Below are positions 7,980 to 15,431 of a DNA stretch of 64,000 nt, one piece after another; the first letter of the stretch is position 1, and each line of letters starts with the position of its first letter. Origin of the DNA: a candidate division KSB3 bacterium (GTDB lineage: Bacteria; Moduliflexota; Moduliflexia; Moduliflexales; Moduliflexaceae); contig PDSJ01000014.1 of NCBI GenBank assembly GCA_002748425.1, positions 62,001 to 126,000 on the forward strand, given 5' to 3'. The notes under the pieces were generated by a model that saw only the letters and a program-made list of their open reading frames with translations, had not been told where the DNA came from and searched no databases. A program made the translations under genes and the position numbers.

Positions 7980-9291
7980 ATTTTTTTAAGCGGCTGTACA
8001 GGGTTTTTCGGCTCATATTAAGCAATTCAGCGCTTTTCTTTTTATTATATCCGGTTTTTCGTAATATGCTGAGGATGAGATTTTTTTCCATCTCATCCCT
8101 GATATTGTTGGGAGCGCTGGAACTGCTATGAACCCCGGCAGGGAAATCGGGCGGGAGATCTTCCAGTCGGATCGAGGGGCTCACAGAAATCGTGGCGGCG
8201 TAGTTGAGCACATTCTTTAACTCACGTATATTCCCCGGCCAATGATAATTCCGGAAGCTCTCCTGAACGGCCGGGTCGACATCTCTTGCGCAACAGTCAT
8301 GTTCCTTTGAATATTCATGCAGAAAGTATTCCGTGAGCAACGGGAGGTCATTTTTTCGTTCCCGGAGCGAAGGGATGCGGATCACTGCCGCATTTAAACG
8401 GTAATAGAGATCCTCCCGAAAACGCTCCTCCTGGATGAAACGCCTGACATCTTTATTGGTCGCAGCAATAAAACGCACATCCACGGTGAGCGTGGTGTTT
8501 CCTCCCAGCCTGCGAATTTCTCGATTCTGAAGAGTTCGAAGGATTTTCGCCTGGATCGCCAGCGGCATGTCACTGATTTCGTCGAGGAAGAGAGAGCTGC
8601 GGCCGGCCCGTTCGAATACACCCTTAAAGCATGAATTCGCACCGGTGTATGCACCTTTTTCATGACCGAAGAGTTCATTATCCAGCAAGGTTTCGGGGAA
8701 GGCTGCGCAGTTGATTTTCAGCATACTGCGGCCGCAGCGGGGAGAATGGGCATGAATATAGTCTGCCATGACTTCCTTTCCGGTACCATGTTCTCCGAGC
8801 AGGAGCACCGGAAGATCGCTAGCAGCCAGTTTTTTCGCTTTGTTGCACACTTCCAGCATCCCTGGATGCTGGGTGATGATCTGTGGGGCCGAAGCTGCTG
8901 AATCGCTATGGGCCGCCTCTGTCTGCGATGAAACTTTTAGAGCCTTTTCAATGACTTTGACAAGTTGCTCGAAGTCCAGGGGTTTTTTGACATAGTCAAA
9001 GGCCCCGAGTTTAATTGCCTGGACCGCGCTTTCAATTGACGCATAGCCAGTGATCATAATAACTGGTAACTCCCGGGACACGCTGAGTAACTGCTGTAAA
9101 ACGTCAAGGCCGTCTTCATGGCCGAGCATCATGTCGAGTAAGGCGACCTGTATGTTGTGCCTGGAAAGACAGGCGGAGGCATCGATGCTGTTTAATGCCG
9201 AGAAGGCCTGGTAGCCGAGTTGCCGGAAGGTTTGGCTAAGCGTGTTGCAGAGAGCTGCATTATCGTCGATAATCAGAAGAGTTTTTTGCAT
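7954..9291 (-). CDS. NtrC-family sigma-54-dependent response regulator (sugar system 1)
   Basis: 445 aa in three domains: receiver (IIDDN; phosphorylated D53 in VALLDMML; K in YVKKPLD), AAA+ sigma-54 activator (Walker A GEHGTGKE, Walker B SLFLDEI, arginine-finger region FREDLYYRL) and a Fis-type helix-turn-helix at the C-terminus (KKKSAELLNMSRKTLYSRLKKY). The sigma-54 contact loop reads GAYTGA rather than GAFTGA, a tolerated variant. It is the partner of the overlapping ABC-kinase. It is divergent from the xylFGH-type operon, whose -24/-12 promoter lies 169 bp from this start and is the probable target. Confidence 0.95.
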   Translation of the reverse strand: MQKTLLIIDDNAALCNTLSQTFRQLGYQAFSALNSIDASACLSRHNIQVALLDMMLGHEDGLDVLQQLLSVSRELPVIMITGYASIESAVQAIKLGAFDYVKKPLDFEQLVKVIEKALKVSSQTEAAHSDSAASAPQIITQHPGMLEVCNKAKKLAASDLPVLLLGEHGTGKEVMADYIHAHSPRCGRSMLKINCAAFPETLLDNELFGHEKGAYTGANSCFKGVFERAGRSSLFLDEISDMPLAIQAKILRTLQNREIRRLGGNTTLTVDVRFIAATNKDVRRFIQEERFREDLYYRLNAAVIRIPSLRERKNDLPLLTEYFLHEYSKEHDCCARDVDPAVQESFRNYHWPGNIRELKNVLNYAATISVSPSIRLEDLPPDFPAGVHSSSSAPNNIRDEMEKNLILSILRKTGYNKKKSAELLNMSRKTLYSRLKKYGISSSAR

Positions 9292-9342
9292 AACAGATCA
9301 CACTGTATCAATTTTCCACATGTTTCCTCATTGTGTTTCCTG

Positions 9343-9360
9343 TGTATACATAAATTATGT
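9343..9360. promoter_or_regulatory. Candidate enhancer site for the NtrC-type regulator
   Basis: Two overlapping palindromes, TGTATACA (9343-9350) and ACATAAATTATGT (9348-9360), lie about 100-115 bp upstream of the -24 box. This is a normal distance for a sigma-54 activator. A similar GTGTATTACA occurs upstream of system 2. Assignment is inferred from position and symmetry only. Confidence 0.4.
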
Positions 9361-9459
9361 GCCTGCAGACAGCTTGTGGAAGTCAAGATTTATTTTTTAT
9401 TTCTGCAAACATTGTGAATACAGGTGGGTCACTTTTTTTTAGAACACAGACCTCTCCTC

Positions 9460-9475
9460 TGGCATCGTTTTTGCT
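9460..9475 (+). promoter_or_regulatory. Sigma-54 (-24/-12) promoter of the xylFGH-type operon
   Basis: TGGCATCGTTTTTGCT has GG at -24 and GC at -12 with the exact 10-bp gap that sigma-54 needs. The start point should be near 9486, giving a leader of about 205 bases before xylF. It pairs naturally with the sigma-54 activator encoded next door. Confidence 0.85.
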
Positions 9476-9562
9476 CTCTTTTCAAAAGATCGGGTCTGCT
9501 AGATCTCGGAGATCTTCACGGACGCTGTCCGTCTGATAAACAGGCTTGACAATGAACGTTCG

Positions 9563-9593
9563 AAAGGAGGTGATCTGCGGCATGGTCTCGTAG
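9563..9593 (+). other. Leader mini-ORF with near-perfect anti-SD match
   Basis: AAAGGAGGTGATC (9563-9575) is fully complementary to the usual 16S rRNA 3' end. It precedes ATG GTC TCG TAG (9582-9593). The ATG and stop lie in a small hairpin (GTCTC/GAGAC, about 9581-9600). It sits in the leader of the sigma-54 transcript, about 100 bases before xylF. It may be a ribosome-loading or stand-by site, or chance. Confidence 0.45.
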
Positions 9594-9692
9594 AGACATG
9601 TCATGATAAGAGTGCTGGTTTTATGGAGTATTTTGCTGGATTGTTGCAGAACTATTCGTTGAGACATTATCATTTTGAAGGAGAAAGAACTT

Positions 9693-10745
9693 ATGAAAAA
9701 GATGGCTGTATATGCTGTTGTTGCTGCGCTCACATTATTTGCCGTTCAGGTCTTTGCTGCAGATATTAAAATTGGGGTATCCTTTTCGGATTTTGAAACG
9801 GAACGCTGGCCGGTAGAAGCCGAGCTGATGGAAAAACTCGCCAAAGAACAAGGCGCGGAAGTGATCGTCCAGGCAGCAAATCACGATGCAAAAATACAGA
9901 ACGATCAGATTTCGAACATGATTCTGCAAGGCGTGGACGTGATTATCATTATTGCTGAAGACGGCGCTGCGGCCGCCGCCGCTGTCGATGAGGCTGCACA
10001 GGATAATATCCCGGTTATCGCGTACGATCGTCTTGTTAAATCAGATAAATTGGCGGCCTATATTTCCTTTGACAACGTTGAAGTGGGCCGTACACAGGCT
10101 CGTGGCGTGCTGAAGGTGGTTGACAAGGGCAAGTTCATCATGTTGGGAGGAAGCCCGACAGACAACAATGCCGTGCTGTTCCGTAAAGGTCAGATGGAAG
10201 TTGTCCAACCCTTAGTCGACAGTGGCCAGATTACAATCGTCGGCGATCAGTGGGTTGAAAACTGGCAGCCGGCAAATGCCACCCAGCTCATGGAAAATAT
10301 GCTGACCGCCGTGAATAACGACGTTGACGCAGTGATCGCATCAAACGACGGAACGGCACTGGGAGCCTTACAGGCGCTGAAAGCTCAGGGCTTGGCCGGC
10401 AAAGTCCCAATCTCCGGACAGGATGCCACAGCTGCTGGATGTAAATCCATCGTTGAAGACGAACTGACCATGACTGTGTTCAAAGATGTACGTCTGTTAA
10501 CCCCGATGGCGATCGACATGGCTGTTAAACTGGCAAAAGGTGAAAAAATTGAGGGGCTGCAAGAGTTCACGCTGGCTGAGCTGACCCTGGACGACAATCT
10601 GGTCGGGACCGTGCCGTGTAAGTTTTTAAAGGTTGTTGAAATCGATAAAGGCAATGTCTACGAAGAAATCGTTAAGAGCGGTTTCCAGAGTTACGACGAC
10701 ATTTACAAAGACATTCCTGAAGACCAGCGCCCTCCCAAATTGTAG
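9693..10745 (+). CDS. xylF: XylF-type periplasmic sugar-binding protein
   Basis: Secreted binding protein of a xylose-class ABC importer, 350 aa. A signal peptide (MKKMAVYAVVAALTLFAVQVFA) is followed by the type I periplasmic fold (DIKIGVSFSDFETERWPVEAE). Sugar-contact stretches typical of XylF can be seen (NHDAKIQNDQISNMI, VIAYDRL, SNDGTALGALQALK, GQDATAAGCKSI). I place the start at ATG 9693 with GAAGGAG nine bases upstream, not at the earlier TTG. It is the first gene of a binding protein-ATPase-permease operon under a sigma-54 promoter. A strong hairpin follows it. Xylose is the family's usual ligand, but the true sugar is unproven. Confidence 0.93.
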   Translation: MKKMAVYAVVAALTLFAVQVFAADIKIGVSFSDFETERWPVEAELMEKLAKEQGAEVIVQAANHDAKIQNDQISNMILQGVDVIIIIAEDGAAAAAAVDEAAQDNIPVIAYDRLVKSDKLAAYISFDNVEVGRTQARGVLKVVDKGKFIMLGGSPTDNNAVLFRKGQMEVVQPLVDSGQITIVGDQWVENWQPANATQLMENMLTAVNNDVDAVIASNDGTALGALQALKAQGLAGKVPISGQDATAAGCKSIVEDELTMTVFKDVRLLTPMAIDMAVKLAKGEKIEGLQEFTLAELTLDDNLVGTVPCKFLKVVEIDKGNVYEEIVKSGFQSYDDIYKDIPEDQRPPKL

Positions 10746-10759
10746 GATTCTGATATATA

Positions 10760-10793
10760 CACTGAAAAAAGGACAACGCTCCTTTTTTCAGTG
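10760..10793 (+). terminator. Perfect 14-bp intercistronic hairpin after xylF
   Basis: Arms 10760-10773 and 10780-10793 are exact complements around loop CAACGC, with an A-tract/T-tract stem. Such hairpins between binding-protein and membrane-component genes usually stabilise the upstream mRNA or cut read-through. That gives excess binding protein. Confidence 0.85.
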
Positions 10794-10826
10794 TTGATAC
10801 GAGCATAGTCACGGAGCGAAAAACGG

Positions 10827-12362
10827 ATGAAGACCGATTATATCCTTGAGATGGAGAATGTCACCAAAGACTTCCCGGGGGTTAGAGCGCTTGATGATAT
10901 CTCGTTTAAAGTCAGGCGAGGTACGATTCACGGGATCTGCGGAGAGAACGGGGCTGGGAAATCAACCTTGATGAAAATTCTTGCCGGCGTGCATGCTGCT
11001 GATACTTACCAAGGGGATGTCACGTTGAATGGAGAAGTCGTAAAGTTTAGCCGTGATGCCATTCATCAGGCCATCGAAAAAGGCATTGCTCTTGTTCACC
11101 AGGAACTCGCGCTAATCCCCAAACTGACTGTTGGAGAAAATATTTTTTTAGGGCGTGAGCCGCACAAAAAAGGCATTATAAATTGGAATAAACTGTATGC
11201 TGATACGCATAAGATTCTAGAAGAATATAAGCTGGATATCCCCTTTGCCACTGTTGTTGATGAGTTAAGCGTCGGAAAACAACAGATGGTCGAGATCGCA
11301 AAGGCGCTTTCCGAAAGCGCACAGGTCCTGATTTTAGATGAGCCGACTTCTGCCCTGACAGAAGCTGAAGTCGATAAATTGATGGACATCCTTGCACACT
11401 TGCGGAAACGTGGTGTGACCTGTTTATATATCACCCATAAACTGGAGGAATTTTTTCGTATTACTGATGAAATTACGGTCTTCCGCGACGGCACTGTGGT
11501 TGGCACGGTGGATACGGCTGATGTGGATCATGAAAAACTTGTTGCAATGATGGTCGGCCGGGAAATGAAAGAACGCTTTCCAGTGAGTGAGCGTCGTCCG
11601 GGGGACGTGGTTCTGGAAGTCCGGAATCTCTCGGTCGATGATCCAGGCCATCTCGGGAAAAAAGCTTTAAAGAATATTTCCTTCAAAGTGCGCCAGGGAG
11701 AAATTCTTGGGATCTCAGGGCTGATGGGGGCTGGTCGAAGCGAGTTAGTCACGACGATTTTCGGCGAATACGGCAAGAAGCGTGAAGGGGAGATTCTCCT
11801 GGAGGGAATGCCTGTTGAAAATCGTTCTGCACGTGAAGCAATGCGGAATGGAATCAGTCTGGTTCCGGAAGACCGTAAATTAATGGGGCTTGTGCTGGAA
11901 CAAACGATTTTAAAAAATATTGCGCTGCCCAACCTTGAACGTTTTTCAACAGCCTTTTCGATCAACCAGCTTCAGGAACTTGAAGAATGCGAGCGAATGG
12001 CGAATCATCTCAAAGTGAAAACTCCAACCCTGCATGCACTTGTCAGCTCATTGAGCGGTGGGAATCAACAAAAAGTCGTTATTGCGAAATGGTTGCTGTC
12101 AGAGCCTCGTGTCCTGATTATGGATGAACCGACTCGCGGCATCGATGTGGGAGCGAAATTTGAGATTTATAAATTAATGAATAACCTGGCCAGAGAAGGC
12201 GTGGCAATTGTGATGATTTCTTCCGAACTTCCGGAAATTCTCGGCATGAGCGATCGCATCATGGTCATGCACGAAGGTGAGTGCACGGGGATGCTGGACC
12301 GTTCCGAAGCAACCCAGGAAAAAATTATGGCCCTGGCCACAGGGTTGACGAGTGATAATTAG
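10827..12362 (+). CDS. xylG: XylG/RbsA-type sugar ABC importer ATPase (two ABC domains)
   Basis: Energises sugar import on the cytoplasmic side. The protein has 511 aa with two tandem ABC domains. The first has GENGAGKSTL, LSVGKQQMVEIAKAL, VLILDEPTSAL and LYITHKLEE. The second has GLMGAGRSEL (the usual reduced Walker A of this family), LSGGNQQKV and VLIMDEPTRGIDVGAKFEIY. ATG 10827 follows GGAG by about nine bases. The first domain is the natural reference for the ABC-like parts of the two kinases, which keep its overall plan but not its signature motif. It is second in the operon. Confidence 0.95.
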   Translation: MKTDYILEMENVTKDFPGVRALDDISFKVRRGTIHGICGENGAGKSTLMKILAGVHAADTYQGDVTLNGEVVKFSRDAIHQAIEKGIALVHQELALIPKLTVGENIFLGREPHKKGIINWNKLYADTHKILEEYKLDIPFATVVDELSVGKQQMVEIAKALSESAQVLILDEPTSALTEAEVDKLMDILAHLRKRGVTCLYITHKLEEFFRITDEITVFRDGTVVGTVDTADVDHEKLVAMMVGREMKERFPVSERRPGDVVLEVRNLSVDDPGHLGKKALKNISFKVRQGEILGISGLMGAGRSELVTTIFGEYGKKREGEILLEGMPVENRSAREAMRNGISLVPEDRKLMGLVLEQTILKNIALPNLERFSTAFSINQLQELEECERMANHLKVKTPTLHALVSSLSGGNQQKVVIAKWLLSEPRVLIMDEPTRGIDVGAKFEIYKLMNNLAREGVAIVMISSELPEILGMSDRIMVMHEGECTGMLDRSEATQEKIMALATGLTSDN

Positions 12363-12431
12363 GACAGAGGTCTTTTGATCGCGTTCATTCCCCCATTACT
12401 CGAGACACTAAGAGGAGACCACACACAGATC

Positions 12432-13664
12432 ATGGAACATGCGACACAACACAATCAGGAAGGATCGCTCTCGTCCATCCTGCTGACAAAATTTCAGGCA
12501 AACCTTAAAACCTATACGATGATCCTGGCGCTGGCATTTATCTGGATGTTGTTTGGAGCGATGACGGACTGGATTTTCTTTGCTCCCCGCAATTTGTCGA
12601 ACCTCTTTCGTCAAATGACGATCGTGTCCTTTCTCTCTATGGGCATGGTATTAGTGATCGTCATCACAAACATTGATTTGTCCGTTGGTTCGGTTGTCGG
12701 ATTTATCAGCGCGATTGCCGCAGCGTTACAGGCGTATACAATCCCCTGGTTGTTGACCAGACTGGGAATTGCCGAGTCATTGAGCATCACAGCCCGCAGC
12801 ATGCTTGTGACAACGATCAGTATCGCTGCCGCGCTTCTGGTCGGCTTGCTTGTCGGAATTTTACAGGGATCGCTAATCGCTTACCTCGGGATTCCGGCCT
12901 TTATTGTGACGCTCGGCGGTATGCTGGCTTTTCGGGGTGGGGTTCTCGGCATTACACAAGGCAAGACCATCGTTCCGATTGAGGACTCATTCCGGCTTAT
13001 CGCTCAGGGCTATATCCCAACAGGGCTTGGCTTTGGGCTGGGAATTTTTGTTGCCATCCTGATTTTTGTCGGAATTTTCAGGGCCCGATCTCAGCGAATT
13101 CGTTATGGCTTTGCCCCGCATCCTTTTTATCAGGATTTACTCTCGGCCTGTTTTTTCTCAGGGCTGGTACTTATTTTTGTGCGTGTGATGAATAGCTATC
13201 GAGGCATCCCGAATCCTGTGCTGCTGATGGGTATTGTTGCCTTGATTTTTACCTATCTGACGAATAATACAAAGTTTGGACGCTACTCATACGCGCTGGG
13301 CGGCAATAAAGAAGCCACCCGCTTATCAGGCGTCAATATTAAAGGGACGATTTTTCGCGTTCACATTTTGATGGGATTGCTCTGCGGAGTGAGCGGAATC
13401 GTGTTGACTGGTTATGTTGCTGCCGGAACGACTGGCGGCGGCCAGAACTACGAATTGGAAGCGATTGCCGCCTGCGTGATCGGCGGAACAAGCTTTGCCG
13501 GCGGGGAAGGCTCGATCGTCGGGGCCTTGGTGGGCTCGCTGATTATGGCCAGTCTGACGAACGGCATGAGCGTGATGAATATGCCGATTTTCTGGCAGTT
13601 TATCATTCGGGGTTTTGTGCTTGTCATTGCCGTGTATATCGATGTGCTTTCGAAGAAAAAATAG
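12432..13664 (+). CDS. xylH: XylH-type sugar ABC importer permease
   Basis: Inner-membrane permease, 410 aa, with about ten hydrophobic segments and the conserved ATPase-coupling stretch FIVTLGGMLAFRGG. IVITNIDLSVGSVVG near the N-terminus and GGTSFAGGEGSIVGALVG near the C-terminus are typical of XylH/RbsC. The start is taken as ATG 12432 behind AGAGGAGA. The frame is open to a TTG at 12375, which overlies a non-conserved stretch. It is last in the operon; a hairpin with T-run follows. It is the likely physical partner of XylG and, by inference, of the ABC-kinase. Confidence 0.94.
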   Translation: MEHATQHNQEGSLSSILLTKFQANLKTYTMILALAFIWMLFGAMTDWIFFAPRNLSNLFRQMTIVSFLSMGMVLVIVITNIDLSVGSVVGFISAIAAALQAYTIPWLLTRLGIAESLSITARSMLVTTISIAAALLVGLLVGILQGSLIAYLGIPAFIVTLGGMLAFRGGVLGITQGKTIVPIEDSFRLIAQGYIPTGLGFGLGIFVAILIFVGIFRARSQRIRYGFAPHPFYQDLLSACFFSGLVLIFVRVMNSYRGIPNPVLLMGIVALIFTYLTNNTKFGRYSYALGGNKEATRLSGVNIKGTIFRVHILMGLLCGVSGIVLTGYVAAGTTGGGQNYELEAIAACVIGGTSFAGGEGSIVGALVGSLIMASLTNGMSVMNMPIFWQFIIRGFVLVIAVYIDVLSKKK

Positions 13665-13696
13665 GGGGATGGAGATCTTCTTATTGCCTCAGATGC

Positions 13697-13724
13697 GGCG
13701 GGACTGAATGCTCCGCCTGTTTTT
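13697..13724 (+). terminator. Intrinsic terminator of the xylFGH-type operon
   Basis: A GGCGG/CCGCC stem (13697-13701 with 13713-13717) is followed by TGTTTTT. The stem is short but GC-rich. It lies between the convergent permease gene and the small membrane-protein gene. Confidence 0.6.
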
Positions 13725-14274
13725 ATGTGTTACGCCTCAATTCCTTATACAGCCTGAACCAGCTAAAGGCTGTAAAAACTATCCAGACGCTAAGAAGACC
13801 GTACAGGAGCTGCGCTGTGTTGATGACAAGGTCAAAGCCTGTCATCCGAAGGTCTTTGCGAATGCCCTTTGCCCGAATCTGAAAGCGCCGGGCGCGGCCT
13901 TCAAGCTGCCACAGCACTTCATGCGTTGCGGAATTGTGTTCCAGAACTTTTACGCCCAGCTGTTTCACAGGCTCTAAGACACACGTACTGACCTCCGTGA
14001 ATCTGGTGGAACGCATATTCGGAAACATGGGATACTGTATGTCAAGAGTCCGTATTTGCGAAGGGGCGATGCGCCCAGCCTGCATCTCTGAACTGACGGC
14101 CTGAATTTCTGCGTGTTGCGGCAGCTCAGTCCGCAAGATAAGTTTGACAGACATCGGAATATGCCAGTGCATCAACACGAGCAGAAGCGCCAGAATTGCC
14201 GCCGAAGGCTGGGTCAGCAACAGTATGCTTCGGATCGGATTTGCCTTCAATTCTTTGCTTGAGATGTTCTGCAA
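13723..14274 (-). CDS. Unknown small membrane protein, two predicted membrane segments
   Basis: 183 aa, not recognised. A hydrophobic stretch at about residues 17-35 (SILLLTQPSAAILALLLVLM) and another at about 158-172 (LYGLLSVWIVFTAFSWF) flank a soluble middle of about 115 residues, which would lie in the periplasm. The only start keeping the first segment is TTG 14274, with no SD, three codons after an in-frame stop. Codon use resembles the neighbours. It sits behind the DsbA-like gene, separated by a 9-bp stem-loop. A chance open frame is possible but less likely given the two clean membrane segments. Confidence 0.55.
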   Translation of the reverse strand: MQNISSKELKANPIRSILLLTQPSAAILALLLVLMHWHIPMSVKLILRTELPQHAEIQAVSSEMQAGRIAPSQIRTLDIQYPMFPNMRSTRFTEVSTCVLEPVKQLGVKVLEHNSATHEVLWQLEGRARRFQIRAKGIRKDLRMTGFDLVINTAQLLYGLLSVWIVFTAFSWFRLYKELRRNT

Positions 14275-14275
14275 A

Positions 14276-14314
14276 GAGAGCCGTCAGACTCTGTAACGCT
14301 GTTTAACGGCTCTC
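14276..14314 (-). terminator. Stem-loop between DsbA-like gene and small membrane-protein gene
   Basis: GAGAGCCGT (14276-14284) pairs with ACGGCTCTC (14306-14314) around a 21-base loop. There is no T-run, so it may be a weak terminator or an RNA-stabilising structure. Confidence 0.4.
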
Positions 14315-14340
14315 CACTCTGTCTCCCGAGAGGAGAAAGT

Positions 14341-15228
14341 TTATTCGAGCAGTTCTTCCACAGCTTGTTTGAGGGTCTCAACAGGTTGTGCGCCGGAAAT
14401 GAGTTTGGCCTCGCCGCTGCTGTTATTGAGAACGATCGTACCGGGAGTTCCGGTGATTCCGCTCATCTGCGCGTCTTTCACGTCTTGTTTGACACGTTCG
14501 GTATATGTCCCGCTTTCGTAACAGCGTTGAAAAGCCTCGCTATCCAGGCCGATTTCTTCTGCCAGAGGGACAAGGTCTTGAAGAGAAAACCCCCTGCCGT
14601 TTGACGTAGTCCGTTCATAGAGGAGATCGGCATAATGCCAGAACGCCTCACTGCCGCCGAGTTCTGCGGCGCATTCCGAGGCTTCGGCCTGTTTTTGGGC
14701 GCCGGGGTTATGGAATTGCAGTGGATAGTGCCGATATACTAGGTTGACCTGGCCGTCAGAATCGTCGACAACCTGTTTTGGATTGGGATGAAAATTTTTA
14801 CAAAACGGACATTCAAAATCAGAATATTCGATCAAAGTGATTGTGGCGTCAGGCTTGCCGTAAATATGATCGCGTTCAGAAATTCTGGGAACATTTTTCG
14901 CCTTTTCCTGAGCTTTCTGGGCATATTCCTCCCGGGCTTTTTGCTGAGCCTCCTGTTGTTTTTCAATATATCGTTTTATCCCGGCATCCACAGCATCGTC
15001 AATGACGTGCTCTTCTTGCAGCGCTGCGATTAGGGCGTCTTGCTGAGCCGACAAAAAGGCGTCGCTTTCAAGCTCGGCCAGAATATCTTTTTTAATGCGG
15101 GCGGCCAGTTTTTCCTCATCAAAGACGGCTTGTGGCTGTTGTATCTGCCATCCGAAAAAAAGCAAGGAAGCTGCGATTAGAACAGCTGCCAGAATGATCG
15201 CGGAACGTAATTCTTTTGATGTCGTCAT
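14341..15228 (-). CDS. Membrane-anchored DsbA-family thiol-disulfide oxidoreductase (BdbD-like)
   Basis: Periplasmic thiol-disulfide enzyme, 295 aa. An N-terminal membrane anchor (residues 10-26, AIILAAVLIAASLLFFG) leads into a charged, Gln/Glu-rich helical stretch that may be coiled coil. The thioredoxin-like domain has the CPFC active site (ECPFCKNF) and cis-Pro GITGTPGT. The domain matches the DsbA/BdbD group used in disulfide formation or isomerisation. Start ATG 15228 is preceded by GGAG; an upstream ATG at 15309 lacks one. No DsbB/VKOR partner is nearby. Confidence 0.9.
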   Translation of the reverse strand: MTTSKELRSAIILAAVLIAASLLFFGWQIQQPQAVFDEEKLAARIKKDILAELESDAFLSAQQDALIAALQEEHVIDDAVDAGIKRYIEKQQEAQQKAREEYAQKAQEKAKNVPRISERDHIYGKPDATITLIEYSDFECPFCKNFHPNPKQVVDDSDGQVNLVYRHYPLQFHNPGAQKQAEASECAAELGGSEAFWHYADLLYERTTSNGRGFSLQDLVPLAEEIGLDSEAFQRCYESGTYTERVKQDVKDAQMSGITGTPGTIVLNNSSGEAKLISGAQPVETLKQAVEELLE

Positions 15229-15431
15229 AATATCTCCATATTGTTTAACAGTGTCAGGGGCTTGAGGCGTACACCGCTGACAGAATATACGTGAAAGGAT
15301 TTCGGGCAAGAAAAAAATACGCCTTTCTCGAAGCCGACAGCGTCAGCACTGAGTGGCTGGGCCATGAGTTCTCATCCCGCTATCCTGGCGGGTGTACGCT
15401 TATACAAATGAGGCGTCTTTCGTGTCTCCTG

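Larger units (their letters stand above)
9292..9692. other. Divergent control region between regulator and xylF-like gene
   Basis: This 401-bp stretch holds candidate activator palindromes (9343-9360), a sigma-54 promoter (9460-9475), a leader mini-ORF with an extreme SD (9563-9593) and the xylF SD GAAGGAG at 9677-9683. No full gene is seen. Confidence 0.8.
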
